From: B3-G11 sp039714175
GTDB lineage: Bacteria > Actinomycetota > Acidimicrobiia > Spongiisociales > UBA5794
NCBI GenBank assembly: GCA_039714175.1
Contig: JBDLJV010000116.1
Span: 1-7,241, forward strand
Direction: 5' to 3'
DNA length: 7,241 nt
Within the stretch, counting starts at the first letter, position 1. The number at the start of each line of letters is the position of its first letter. Positions 1 to 6,217 of the stretch are shown piece after piece. The position numbers and the translations under genes were made by a program. The notes under the pieces were generated by a model. That model saw only the letters and a program-made list of their open reading frames with translations, ran no database searches and was not told the DNA's origin.

Positions 1-167
1 ATGAACGCGCCAAGTTCCTTCTGACCGTTCTTCCCGGTGAAGCTCTGTCGAACGGATTTCAAGAACGACGGGCTTTCTGCCACAGCGTTTCCCTACCGCG
101 AGGAGACAATTTGAGGCATCACGATACATGAGATGCGCCGTGTCGGTATGACCCACGCCTTGTCGCG
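1..167. other. Intergenic region, no supported gene
   Basis: This stretch follows the stop codon of the minus-strand antiporter gene. One plus-strand frame is open from the window edge to a TGA near 129, giving about 42 residues, but it has weak GC bias at third positions and no recognisable motif. A minus-strand frame from an ATG at 129 also runs off the edge and is equally weak. I see no convincing terminator hairpin, RNA gene or repeat here. Confidence 0.5.
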
Positions 168-1445
168 TCAGGTGTGATCGCCCTCGAGAGAGATCCGCTT
201 GCGAACAGGCATGTGCTCGATCTCATCGGATTCGGGCATCGCTCTCTCATCCGAGGTCTTGCGCCGGAACCATGCGGCGTACCTCCGAGACCACGGCACG
301 GCCGTCGCACCATGCGCCAGGACGCTCATGGCCACGGCGGCGGAGACGACGGCAAGGATGACAGGAGCGTCTTCAGGGTCGGAGACAACAACAACGGTCC
401 CTGCGAACACAAGTGATGCGAGACCCCGAGGGCCGAACCATCCGATGTACAACACCGTCGGAAGCCGTAGTCCTGTCCCTATCAGCGCCAGGGCAACCGG
501 CACCATGCGGACAACGGTGAGGCTTGCGATCCCGAACGCGATCATCTGCCACGTGATCAAAGGCAGGCTCGGTCCGAGGATCAGGGCGCCGAACACAAAG
601 AACGCTGTAGCGGTCAGCAGGTGTGAGATGCCCTCAGAGAAGTCACAGATATCCGGGTACATGGCCCTCACAAGCTGACCGAACGTGATCCCGGCGACAA
701 ACGCAGCGATGAAGCCTGATCCGCCGATCGGATCAGCAGCAGCGAAGGCCCCGAGCGCGAGCACAGGAGCGGACATCAGACGCCAATCTCGCGTCATCCA
801 ACCTCGCTGACCGGCGTACCTGATCGCCAGCGCCCCCAGCCAGCCAACGAGGAGACCGGCGACGATTGCCCCTCCGATCTCTGCGACAAATACCTCGACA
901 ACTCCACCGAGGGTCTGCATCTCGTTTGCGGCACCAGCGATGGCGATTGTCAGGAACGGCACCGCTATGCCATCGTTCAGGCCGCTCTCGACACTGAGAC
1001 CCTGCCGGACCATTGCCGGTACCGACCTGTTCGACACGACCGCCTGGCCGAGAGCTGCGTCGGTGGGTGCGAGGATGATCGCGATCACGGCGGCTTCCCA
1101 GAAGCCGATCTGGTCGGAGAGGACGAGAGCACCGAGCAGACCCGACAGGATCGTCAATGGCAATCCGATGCCGAGCAGCCGCTCGGGCAGGAACGCCTCC
1201 TTGCGCACGGCACCAAAGTCAATCAGCGCAGCATCCGAGAAGAGAACGATCACGAGCGTGCCTTCAAGGAGGAGTTGTATTGCGCCGTCGTCCAAGTCGA
1301 CAGCGACCAGATCCAGCGCCTGCGGCCCCACAACCAGCCCGAATGCCATGAACAGCATCGGTGCACTGACCCATGTGGAGGCCAGTCTCTTCGACACGAG
1401 AGCGTACACGAACGTGAAACCGGCAACCAGAGCAAGACTGAACAC
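168..1445 (-). CDS. CPA1/NhaP-type cation:proton antiporter
   Basis: Predicted inner-membrane Na+(or K+)/H+ exchanger of the CPA1 superfamily, used in pH and cation homeostasis. The 425-residue protein is almost wholly hydrophobic, with about 11-13 likely membrane segments and a charged cytoplasmic tail from about residue 388. Family landmarks are visible: APTD at 126-129, the SVESGLNDGIAVP stretch at 151-163 with the Asn157-Asp158 pair typical of electroneutral CPA1 carriers, an Arg in VVRM at 313, and GWFGPRGLAS at 335-344. Length fits the compact NhaP-like family, without a long regulatory C-terminal domain. The start is GTG with no clear Shine-Dalgarno; a TAGTCT hexamer lies just upstream (1452-1457), so a leaderless message is possible but no good -35 is visible. 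It sits 44 bases downstream of the tail tube gene on the same strand and could be co-transcribed. Ion specificity cannot be told from sequence. Confidence 0.93.
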   Translation of the reverse strand: MFSLALVAGFTFVYALVSKRLASTWVSAPMLFMAFGLVVGPQALDLVAVDLDDGAIQLLLEGTLVIVLFSDAALIDFGAVRKEAFLPERLLGIGLPLTILSGLLGALVLSDQIGFWEAAVIAIILAPTDAALGQAVVSNRSVPAMVRQGLSVESGLNDGIAVPFLTIAIAGAANEMQTLGGVVEVFVAEIGGAIVAGLLVGWLGALAIRYAGQRGWMTRDWRLMSAPVLALGAFAAADPIGGSGFIAAFVAGITFGQLVRAMYPDICDFSEGISHLLTATAFFVFGALILGPSLPLITWQMIAFGIASLTVVRMVPVALALIGTGLRLPTVLYIGWFGPRGLASLVFAGTVVVVSDPEDAPVILAVVSAAVAMSVLAHGATAVPWSRRYAAWFRRKTSDERAMPESDEIEHMPVRKRISLEGDHT

Positions 1446-1489
1446 CGCGCCAGACTAGGTCAAACCGATGAGAACGCCGCCGTCGGGAT

Positions 1490-2017
1490 TCAGCCAGATT
1501 CTTCGTCGAAGCTCGGCTCAGTCGGCTCCGACACGTCCCGGTCGCGTTCCCAGCCTTCGTTCTCGAGCGTGATCGTCTCGATGGCCACTTCGTTGGCACG
1601 CGAATCGAGTTCGGGCAGAGCCTGATACTCCGACACCCAGCAGCGATAGATCACGTACCGAAGTGCCAGCTGACCCGCCTCATTGAAGAAGTCGAGAGCG
1701 ATGTCCTTGCGGAAGTCCTGGAGGGAAGATTCAGAGCCCAAACCTTTTCCGTAGCTCCAGACCTTGTTGGCCCACTGCTCGAACTCCGTGTCATGTGTGA
1801 CGCCCCGTTCCAGTGTGATCGGTTCGAATCTGGTTTGCCCGGGCGACCTGCGAATCGTGTTGGGATCACTCCCCTCCCTGTGCTCGACAACCTCTGTGGA
1901 TCGCTTGAGCGCCCCCACCTTGCTGACGCCGGCGACGTAACGTCCGTCCCATCTGATCCTGAACTTGAAATTCTTGTACGGGTCGAATCGATTGGTGTTG
2001 ACCGAGAACTGTGGCAC
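1490..2017 (-). CDS. T4 gp19-like tail tube protein (CIS/phage tail tube)
   Basis: Predicted inner tube protein of a contractile tail or extracellular contractile injection system (Phage_T4_gp19 / TIGR02241-like family), which polymerises into a hollow tube inside a sheath. Visible family features are the N-terminal DPYKNFKFRIRWDG, then GVSKVGALKRSTEVVEHREG, a GSDPNTIRRSPGQT loop, ITLERGVTHDTEFEQW, and the C-terminal RCWVSEYQALPELDSRANEV followed by AIETITLENEGWERD. From memory this closely resembles Streptomyces-type tube proteins, which also end in a short acidic EPxEPSF tail as here. The GTG start at 2017 is chosen because AAGGAGGTC (2021-2029) precedes it at ideal spacing; an upstream ATG at 2068 would add 17 poorly conserved residues. 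At 175 residues it appears complete. No sheath, baseplate, spike or AAA+ ATPase gene of a CIS cluster is in the window. Its 5' side faces an integrase relic, suggesting arrival or retention with a mobile element. Confidence 0.88.
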   Translation of the reverse strand: MPQFSVNTNRFDPYKNFKFRIRWDGRYVAGVSKVGALKRSTEVVEHREGSDPNTIRRSPGQTRFEPITLERGVTHDTEFEQWANKVWSYGKGLGSESSLQDFRKDIALDFFNEAGQLALRYVIYRCWVSEYQALPELDSRANEVAIETITLENEGWERDRDVSEPTEPSFDEESG

Positions 2018-2020
2018 GCG

Positions 2021-2029
2021 GACCTCCTT
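2021..2029 (-). promoter_or_regulatory. Ribosome binding site of the tail tube gene
   Basis: Minus-strand AAGGAGGTC is a near-perfect Shine-Dalgarno sequence, three bases (CGC) before the GTG at 2017-2015; the AGGAGG core is five bases from it. It decides the start, ruling against the upstream in-frame ATG at 2068. Such a strong site suggests efficient translation, as expected for a structural tube subunit. Confidence 0.8.
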
Positions 2030-2088
2030 GCTTTGCGCCTTCCAGCCCCACGACGGAGCCCAACCCACCCCGAGGCTACGCGACGCCG

Positions 2089-2352
2089 GCCGCCGATGTC
2101 GGGACGATTCCCGACCTGCGGCACACCCACGCCGCAGGGCTCATCTGAGAAGGTGAACACCCCACGACTATCCAAACCCGACTCGGCCGCTCCTCGATCC
2201 AGGTCACGATGGACCGCTATGGGCACCTGATGGGTGGCCTCGACGAACAACCCGCCGTCCGGCTCGATGGCTGCTTTCGTGGCCTGATGTCGAAAGCCCG
2301 TTCGATCATCCTGGAGTTGACCCGCCTAGTTGGATACCCGATCCTTGGGTGA
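2089..2352 (+). pseudogene. Tyrosine integrase C-terminal remnant
   Basis: Plus-strand translation in the frame of 2113 gives DLRHTHAAGLI, a TGA stop at 2146-2148, then EGEHPTTIQTRLGRSSIQVT and MDRYGHLMGGLDEQ, ending at a TGA at 2350-2352. This is the C-terminal catalytic part of a phage-type tyrosine recombinase: the RHTH box, the LGHSS box and the DRYGH nucleophile region. Damage is plain. The N-terminal and most of the catalytic domain are missing, a nonsense codon splits the fragment, the box that normally reads LGH reads LGR, and the usual HDLRH reads PDLRH. The nucleophilic Tyr codon (2218-2220) survives. The recognisable part starts at about 2089; further upstream the frame is open but unrecognisable and soon overlaps the tail tube gene's leader. 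It marks a former phage or integrative element at this locus. Function is surely lost. Confidence 0.85.
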
Positions 2353-2376
2353 GTCTCAGGAGAAGGGAGGCCCCGG

Positions 2377-2631
2377 ATGGGTGAACCGAGATGGGCCCTC
2401 CGATTCGGCCCCGCGCCGAGCACGACTCCGTCCGCTACGCGCGTGGCGCCGATCGATGTGCCACATTGCTACGAGGCGGGCCACGATCTGAAGCGAGTCA
2501 TCGATGACGCCGTACAGTCTTACGAGGGTCAGTGGTGGGTTCGATTGTCCAGCCCGACCATCAGTGTGGGGGCGTGGCAGCAACTCGAATCGACGAGTGG
2601 ATTCCCTGTGCGCCTCGGAATCCCCGGCTAG
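2377..2631 (+). CDS. Possible small hypothetical protein (84 aa)
   Basis: I do not recognise this protein. It begins with ATG six bases after a good Shine-Dalgarno GGGAGG (2365-2370), and most of its codons end in G or C, in keeping with the real genes around it. The predicted product has no signal peptide or membrane segment; the middle part (GHDLKRVIDDAVQSYEGQWW) could form an amphipathic helix followed by a strand. It begins 24 bases after the end of the integrase relic, so it could be cargo of the former element or a chance open frame inside decaying DNA. A competing minus-strand frame across the same bases has odd composition, rich in Arg and Ser, and no ribosome site, so I favour the plus strand. 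Confidence 0.35.
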   Translation: MGEPRWALRFGPAPSTTPSATRVAPIDVPHCYEAGHDLKRVIDDAVQSYEGQWWVRLSSPTISVGAWQQLESTSGFPVRLGIPG

Positions 2632-2783
2632 AGCTCCGCTTCTGCGACAGCAGCAACATCGTCCAGATCTTGGGCGAATGCCTTCTTGGTTTCCCTCTCG
2701 AAGAACCTGCTGACTGTTGCCGCCATGATCTTGACCACGGTGCCAACCGGCTCCAACTCGAGGGCACGACCAGAAAACCCGTC
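2628..2783 (-). pseudogene. Short open frame, possible 3' remnant of a gene
   Basis: A minus-strand frame runs from just after a TGA (2784-2786) to a TAG (2628-2630), giving about 51 residues. The C-terminal part reads VVKIMAATVSRFFERETKKA then FAQDLDDVAAVAEAEL, a strongly amphipathic helix with coding-like composition. Possible starts are GTG at 2738 or ATG at 2726, but neither has a proper ribosome site. The long final helix recalls the C terminus of SRPBCC (START-like) proteins, whose upstream barrel would be missing here. That assignment is a guess. Either it is the tail of a gene truncated when the neighbouring DNA was rearranged, or a very small protein. Its stop overlaps that of the convergent 2377-2631 frame in a single CTAG. 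Confidence 0.25.
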
Positions 2784-2827
2784 TCACGCGTGGGATGCAA
2801 TCGATAGACTTGCCTGAATCAGCCAGT

Positions 2828-2834
2828 GGGGAGG
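2828..2834 (+). promoter_or_regulatory. Ribosome binding site of the DUF4242 gene
   Basis: GGGGAGG lies five bases upstream of the GTG at 2840. It supports that GTG rather than the in-frame ATG at 2795, which lacks a ribosome site and would add 15 residues before the conserved N-terminal strand. Confidence 0.75.
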
Positions 2835-2839
2835 ATCTC

Positions 2840-3118
2840 GTGCCGTTGTTCTTGATCGAAAGAAGCTTCGCCGAAGAACTCGATGTCGCGGCAGCCGATA
2901 CCGACGCGATCAACTCAGTCAACGACGACGAGGGCGTGGCCTGGGTCTACTCCTTCCTCTCGGCGGACTCGAGAAAGACATACTGTCTTTATGAAGCCCC
3001 CTCTGCTGAAGCGATCAGGGCTGCTGCCGCAAGGGCAGGCCTTCCCGTGGACTCCATTGTTGAAGTCGGGGAGCAACTGCTTCCCGATGGATCGACCAGG
3101 ACGATCCCGCTCGGTTAG
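2840..3118 (+). CDS. DUF4242 family small protein (SCO4226-like)
   Basis: A 92-residue cytoplasmic protein of the DUF4242 family. The hallmark pattern is present: MPLFLIERSF at the N-terminal strand, GVAWVYSFLSADSRKTYCLY at residues 32-51, and the helix EAPSAEAIRAAAARAGLP at 52-69. The family has a ferredoxin-like fold; the Streptomyces member SCO4226 has been described as nickel-binding, but whether this copy binds metal is unknown, and its physiological role is unclear. The GTG start is fixed by the GGGGAGG ribosome site and by the family N terminus. The C terminus carries about 15 residues (GEQLLPDGSTRTIPLG) that look like a short extension. It stands alone on the plus strand, with its TAG 26 bases from the convergent stop of the LuxR-type regulator. 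Two hairpins just beyond could end its transcript. Confidence 0.87.
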   Translation: MPLFLIERSFAEELDVAAADTDAINSVNDDEGVAWVYSFLSADSRKTYCLYEAPSAEAIRAAAARAGLPVDSIVEVGEQLLPDGSTRTIPLG

Positions 3119-3144
3119 GTGGGACAATCTCGCCAACTGCACAC

Positions 3145-6078
3145 CTACTCGAGAAGACCCTTCTCGGCGGCGAAAATCGCCGCTTTCGTTCGATTGGGGG
3201 CTTGGGTCTTCATCAGAATGCTCCGGACGTGGTTGGCAGCGGTGTTCTCAGATATGAACAGGCGATCTGCGATCTTCTTGTTGGAAAGACCTTCCGCCAC
3301 GAGACGAAGCACGCCGACCTCGCGGGGTGTGAGCCCTGCCGGTCGATCGCTCCGGATCCCGGTCGCGGCATCAAGCCGGTTGAGCTGACGTACCAACGAC
3401 TTCCGTTCTGCGATCTTCCGCGCGCGAAGTCGATACTCGGACGCCAGAGCGATCCTCCTGTGGTCCACTGACTTATCGAGGTAGGTGGCGTACGCGATCA
3501 GCGATTCCACCTCGTGCAAAGGCGCCTCAGTGGCGGAGTCCAACGCCAGGGCGGCATCGAAGTAACTCTCTGCAGTCGGCAGTCCGAGGAGTGCATCGAT
3601 CTGACCGATGTACCGGTCTGTGGCACCGAACACAACGATGCGGTTCCCTGCCATCAGGTTGAAGCCTGAGAAGTCGAGCAATGCTGGTCGAAGGCTCGCT
3701 GCAAGATCTCTGTTTCCCGTTGCGACTATCGCCTCCGCGAGGAGAGCCATGACGGCCGGGCGCTCCGCGCTCCGCTTCCCCTTGACCATCTCCTCGTGGA
3801 ATACTCGGTCGAGGAGCGGAGACGCCTCTTCGAGCCGATCGAGTTCCACAAGAAGCGCAAGAAGCCCCGGTCGCCACAGGCTCGCCTCCTTATCGACCCG
3901 GTCGATAATCGAAGCTACACCGGCGAGGTTGTCCGATTCTCTCTCAATCATGAACATCTGGAATCCGTACGGCCCATCAGAGCCGTCTCCCTCAAAGTTG
4001 GTCCAAAGTCCGAGGAGTGCCTTCGATTGCTCGCGAGCGGGGCCAAGATCGCCTTGCCTGAAGTACCTTGAGTAGAGACCACAGCCGAGCAGCGTTCTCC
4101 AGAATCCGAGATCACCGGCCTCGATGGCCCTCGCCAGCTCCCTATCCGCCTCATCTGCCGCGTTCGGTTTCCCTGCCATGTAGGCGAGGCCGCCCAGCAC
4201 CGCAGCGCCATTGGCGGTCCTGTCGTGGTTCCGAAGCTCTATCGAAAGCTCCAGCAACTCCCTGCTGAGCATCATGGACTCGTCGATGGCAGCGGGAACC
4301 GTCATCTTGTCCATGAGGACGGCGCTGAGTGCGTCGGCGACGAGTCGAGCTTCTCCCGTTGCCCGGGCAGCCCCGAGAGCTTCCGTCGCCGCCCGTGCGG
4401 TGTCGCCGCCCGAGTATGCAAGTGCTCTTACCTTGCTGGACAACAACTGCACACGGAGCGGATTCGCCGGATCGGGACCGAGTCCTTCCAACGCCCGCTC
4501 GATCAGCAACAACGATCTGTTGCCATCGAGGCCGGACCGCCAAGAGGCATCATCCAGACCAATGGCAGCTCTCGCAGCTCGTGTTGGATCAATCGAGTCG
4601 GCTACCTCCCCGAATGCGCGGCGAGCCTCTTCGAAGTCGTAGGCCAGTACGAGGTTTCGGCCCGCCGAGAGCAACGCCTCCTCACGGATCTCGTCGTTAT
4701 CCACCTCGGCCGCCAAAAGGAACCATCTCGCCGCATCCTCATGGGCCAGGGTCTTCTGAGCGTGTGTCCCCGCAATCGCTGCGTGTTTGGATGCCTCGTC
4801 GTCGAACCCGAGCATCGCCGCCTGGTGGTAGTGATGGGCAAGAACAGCGTGCTGATACGGTGACGATGCCCAAGAGATCTCGATCGCTTTGGCAATATCG
4901 GCATGCGCCTGTGTTCTGTCAACCACTGACATCCGATCGAGGACAGCCTGCCTGGAAAGAGCGTGCCTGAATCGGTAGTGACCGGCTTCGCCGTCAGGCT
5001 GATCAGTGATCAGACCAGCCTTCCGAGCAAGATCGATTGCCCGAAGAACGGTTCCCGAGTCGCCCACCACAGCCGCCAACGTGCTTGAGTCGAACTCATC
5101 ACCAAGTGCTGCGGCCAGTCCGACAACTTCCCTGGTCTCCGGGTCGAAGTGGAGCAATCTCGTATCTATGGCAGCGTGGATCGACTCCGGAACGGTCCGC
5201 GACCCTTGGACCAGGTGCACAGGTTGGGACAGCAGCTCCCTGATGAAGAACGGATTCCCTCCTGTTCGATCCCGAAGTATGGCGGCCTCACTTCGGGCCT
5301 CGCCCACCGTGTGGGCTCCGTTGGCCATGATGAACTGTGTGATATCGGTCACCTCGAGACCTGAGAGGTCGATGCGGTGGACACCGGACAGGCGATAGAG
5401 ATTCGCGATACTCGCTGTCAGCTCATCACTGCGATCAGGTGCCGTTGTCCGAAGCGTGCCGAGAATCAACAACTGGGTGGATTCTGTGCGTTCGACGAGG
5501 AACGACAACATCAGGCGCGTGGACTCTCTCGCCCAGTGCAGGTCCTCAAGAACCAATACGACGGGGTGCTGGCCCGTGATCGAGATCAGGAGATCCTGAT
5601 AGGCCGCGAAGAGGTCCGATCTGTGTTCCGGACTGTCTCTATCCGATGGCTTCAGGTCGGCGCGATGTCTTGTGATACTCGGCGCAAGTCGAACAAGATA
5701 CGATGACGAGTCGGGAATGATCTCTCTGAGTGATCCGGCAGGCGTGTTCTCCAGCAGGTGGTCCACGCACCCGACAAACGGCTGATAGGGGACGTCGAAA
5801 TCGACAAAGGATGCGCCGTACAGGACAACCGCGTCGGCATCGATCAGCGCAGCCGCCGCTTCTGATACGAGCCGCGTCTTTCCCGCGCCGGGTTCACCAC
5901 CGATGAATATCGTCTGTGGTTGACCGGCTTCCACCCGCTGCCAGGCCTGCTCGATCGTCTCAAGCGCAGCTCGACGTCCCACGAGGGGCGGCTCACCCTC
6001 CAAGGACAGCCGTCCCGGTAGAGGTGGTGGTTTCCATGCCATGCGTGCAACCGTACTCGTCCCGTCTGGTGCCGTCAT
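3145..6078 (-). CDS. LAL-type AAA-ATPase/LuxR transcriptional regulator
   Basis: A 977-residue cytoplasmic regulator of the large ATP-binding LuxR (LAL, MalT-like) class, expected to bind ATP and an inducer and then DNA. The N-terminal AAA_16-like domain carries Walker A GGEPGAGKT at about 60-68, Walker B VVLVLEDLHW at about 173-182, and a sensor-like RTGGNPFFIREL at about 271-282. A long helical, TPR-like middle region runs from about 330 to 910. The C-terminal LuxR helix-turn-helix (about 916-977) reads LTPREVGVLRLVAEGLSNKK and then IADRLFISENTAANHVRSIL. Size is typical for the class and no break is visible. The start is uncertain: ATG at 6078 has only a distant GGAG, and ATG at 6042 (residue 13) has no clear site either. 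It is divergent from the secreted-protein gene, and LAL regulators often control a neighbour. The inducer is unknown. Confidence 0.94.
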   Translation of the reverse strand: MTAPDGTSTVARMAWKPPPLPGRLSLEGEPPLVGRRAALETIEQAWQRVEAGQPQTIFIGGEPGAGKTRLVSEAAAALIDADAVVLYGASFVDFDVPYQPFVGCVDHLLENTPAGSLREIIPDSSSYLVRLAPSITRHRADLKPSDRDSPEHRSDLFAAYQDLLISITGQHPVVLVLEDLHWARESTRLMLSFLVERTESTQLLILGTLRTTAPDRSDELTASIANLYRLSGVHRIDLSGLEVTDITQFIMANGAHTVGEARSEAAILRDRTGGNPFFIRELLSQPVHLVQGSRTVPESIHAAIDTRLLHFDPETREVVGLAAALGDEFDSSTLAAVVGDSGTVLRAIDLARKAGLITDQPDGEAGHYRFRHALSRQAVLDRMSVVDRTQAHADIAKAIEISWASSPYQHAVLAHHYHQAAMLGFDDEASKHAAIAGTHAQKTLAHEDAARWFLLAAEVDNDEIREEALLSAGRNLVLAYDFEEARRAFGEVADSIDPTRAARAAIGLDDASWRSGLDGNRSLLLIERALEGLGPDPANPLRVQLLSSKVRALAYSGGDTARAATEALGAARATGEARLVADALSAVLMDKMTVPAAIDESMMLSRELLELSIELRNHDRTANGAAVLGGLAYMAGKPNAADEADRELARAIEAGDLGFWRTLLGCGLYSRYFRQGDLGPAREQSKALLGLWTNFEGDGSDGPYGFQMFMIERESDNLAGVASIIDRVDKEASLWRPGLLALLVELDRLEEASPLLDRVFHEEMVKGKRSAERPAVMALLAEAIVATGNRDLAASLRPALLDFSGFNLMAGNRIVVFGATDRYIGQIDALLGLPTAESYFDAALALDSATEAPLHEVESLIAYATYLDKSVDHRRIALASEYRLRARKIAERKSLVRQLNRLDAATGIRSDRPAGLTPREVGVLRLVAEGLSNKKIADRLFISENTAANHVRSILMKTQAPNRTKAAIFAAEKGLLE
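3150..3183 (+). terminator. Tandem hairpins, possible terminator of the DUF4242 gene
   Basis: Two adjacent perfect 7-bp hairpins with 3-base loops touch end to end: CGAGAAG-acc-CTTCTCG (3150-3166) and GCGGCGA-aaa-TCGCCGC (3167-3183), followed by TTTCGTT. They lie 31 bases after the DUF4242 stop but inside the last codons of the convergent regulator gene. On the plus strand the second hairpin with its T-rich tail resembles an intrinsic terminator. Because the bases also encode Ala-Ala and Leu-Leu-Glu, a chance origin cannot be excluded. Confidence 0.4.
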
Positions 6079-6087
6079 GGGTAGAAA

Positions 6088-6136
6088 TGACTATCTCCGG
6101 GAAAAGCGACGCAACAGGGAGACGCCCAAATAGTCA
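6088..6136. promoter_or_regulatory. Inverted repeat in divergent intergenic region, possible operator
   Basis: The perfect 7-base repeat TGACTAT (6088-6094) and ATAGTCA (6130-6136) lies between the divergent regulator and secreted-protein genes. The arms are 42 bases apart centre to centre, four helical turns, so a dimer or looped complex could touch both on one face of the DNA. This could be the binding site of the adjacent LuxR-type regulator, controlling itself and the secreted protein. No clear -35/-10 pair is seen for either gene, so this rests on position and symmetry alone. Confidence 0.35.
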
Positions 6137-6206
6137 GATCTGGTCATGCACCGCCATGGCGTCCGTCGTACGTTGCGGGTGCGGCAAGAAGACAAACGAG
6201 AGCCGC

Positions 6207-6211
6207 GGGAG
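6207..6211 (+). promoter_or_regulatory. Ribosome binding site of the secreted-protein gene
   Basis: GGGAG lies six bases before the ATG at 6218. It places the start there rather than at the in-frame ATG at 6146, which would put 24 highly charged residues in front of an obvious signal peptide. Confidence 0.75.
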
Positions 6212-6217
6212 AAACAC

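Noticed and set aside
1446..1475. Promoter directly in front of the antiporter gene
   Set aside because: A TAGTCT hexamer is present, but no -35 element stands at a proper distance, so it is not listed as a feature.
2018..2068. Longer start of the tail tube gene at the ATG at 2068
   Set aside because: AAGGAGGTC lies within it at ideal spacing to the GTG at 2017, and family members begin near that point.
1793..2230. Plus-strand frame of 145 codons over the tail tube gene and integrase relic
   Set aside because: It is antisense to a clearly conserved protein, in a different frame from the integrase motifs, and its Pro/Arg-rich product is typical of a shadow frame.
2356..2922. Minus-strand frame of 188 codons across 2356-2922
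   Set aside because: It overlaps the start of the DUF4242 gene, has Arg/Ser/Gly-rich low-complexity composition and no ribosome site or motif.
3116..3147. TAGGTG/CACCTA inverted repeat around the two convergent stop codons
   Set aside because: It has only 6 bp with a 20-base loop and no T-tract; it arises because both genes end in TAG followed by GTG, so the adjacent twin hairpins are a better terminator candidate.
4225..4970. Long plus-strand frames inside the regulator gene
   Set aside because: They are antisense shadows of a continuous 977-codon gene with recognised domains at both ends.
6146..6217. 24-residue N-terminal extension of the secreted protein from the ATG at 6146
   Set aside because: The extension is highly charged and would bury the signal peptide; GGGAG is correctly placed before the ATG at 6218.
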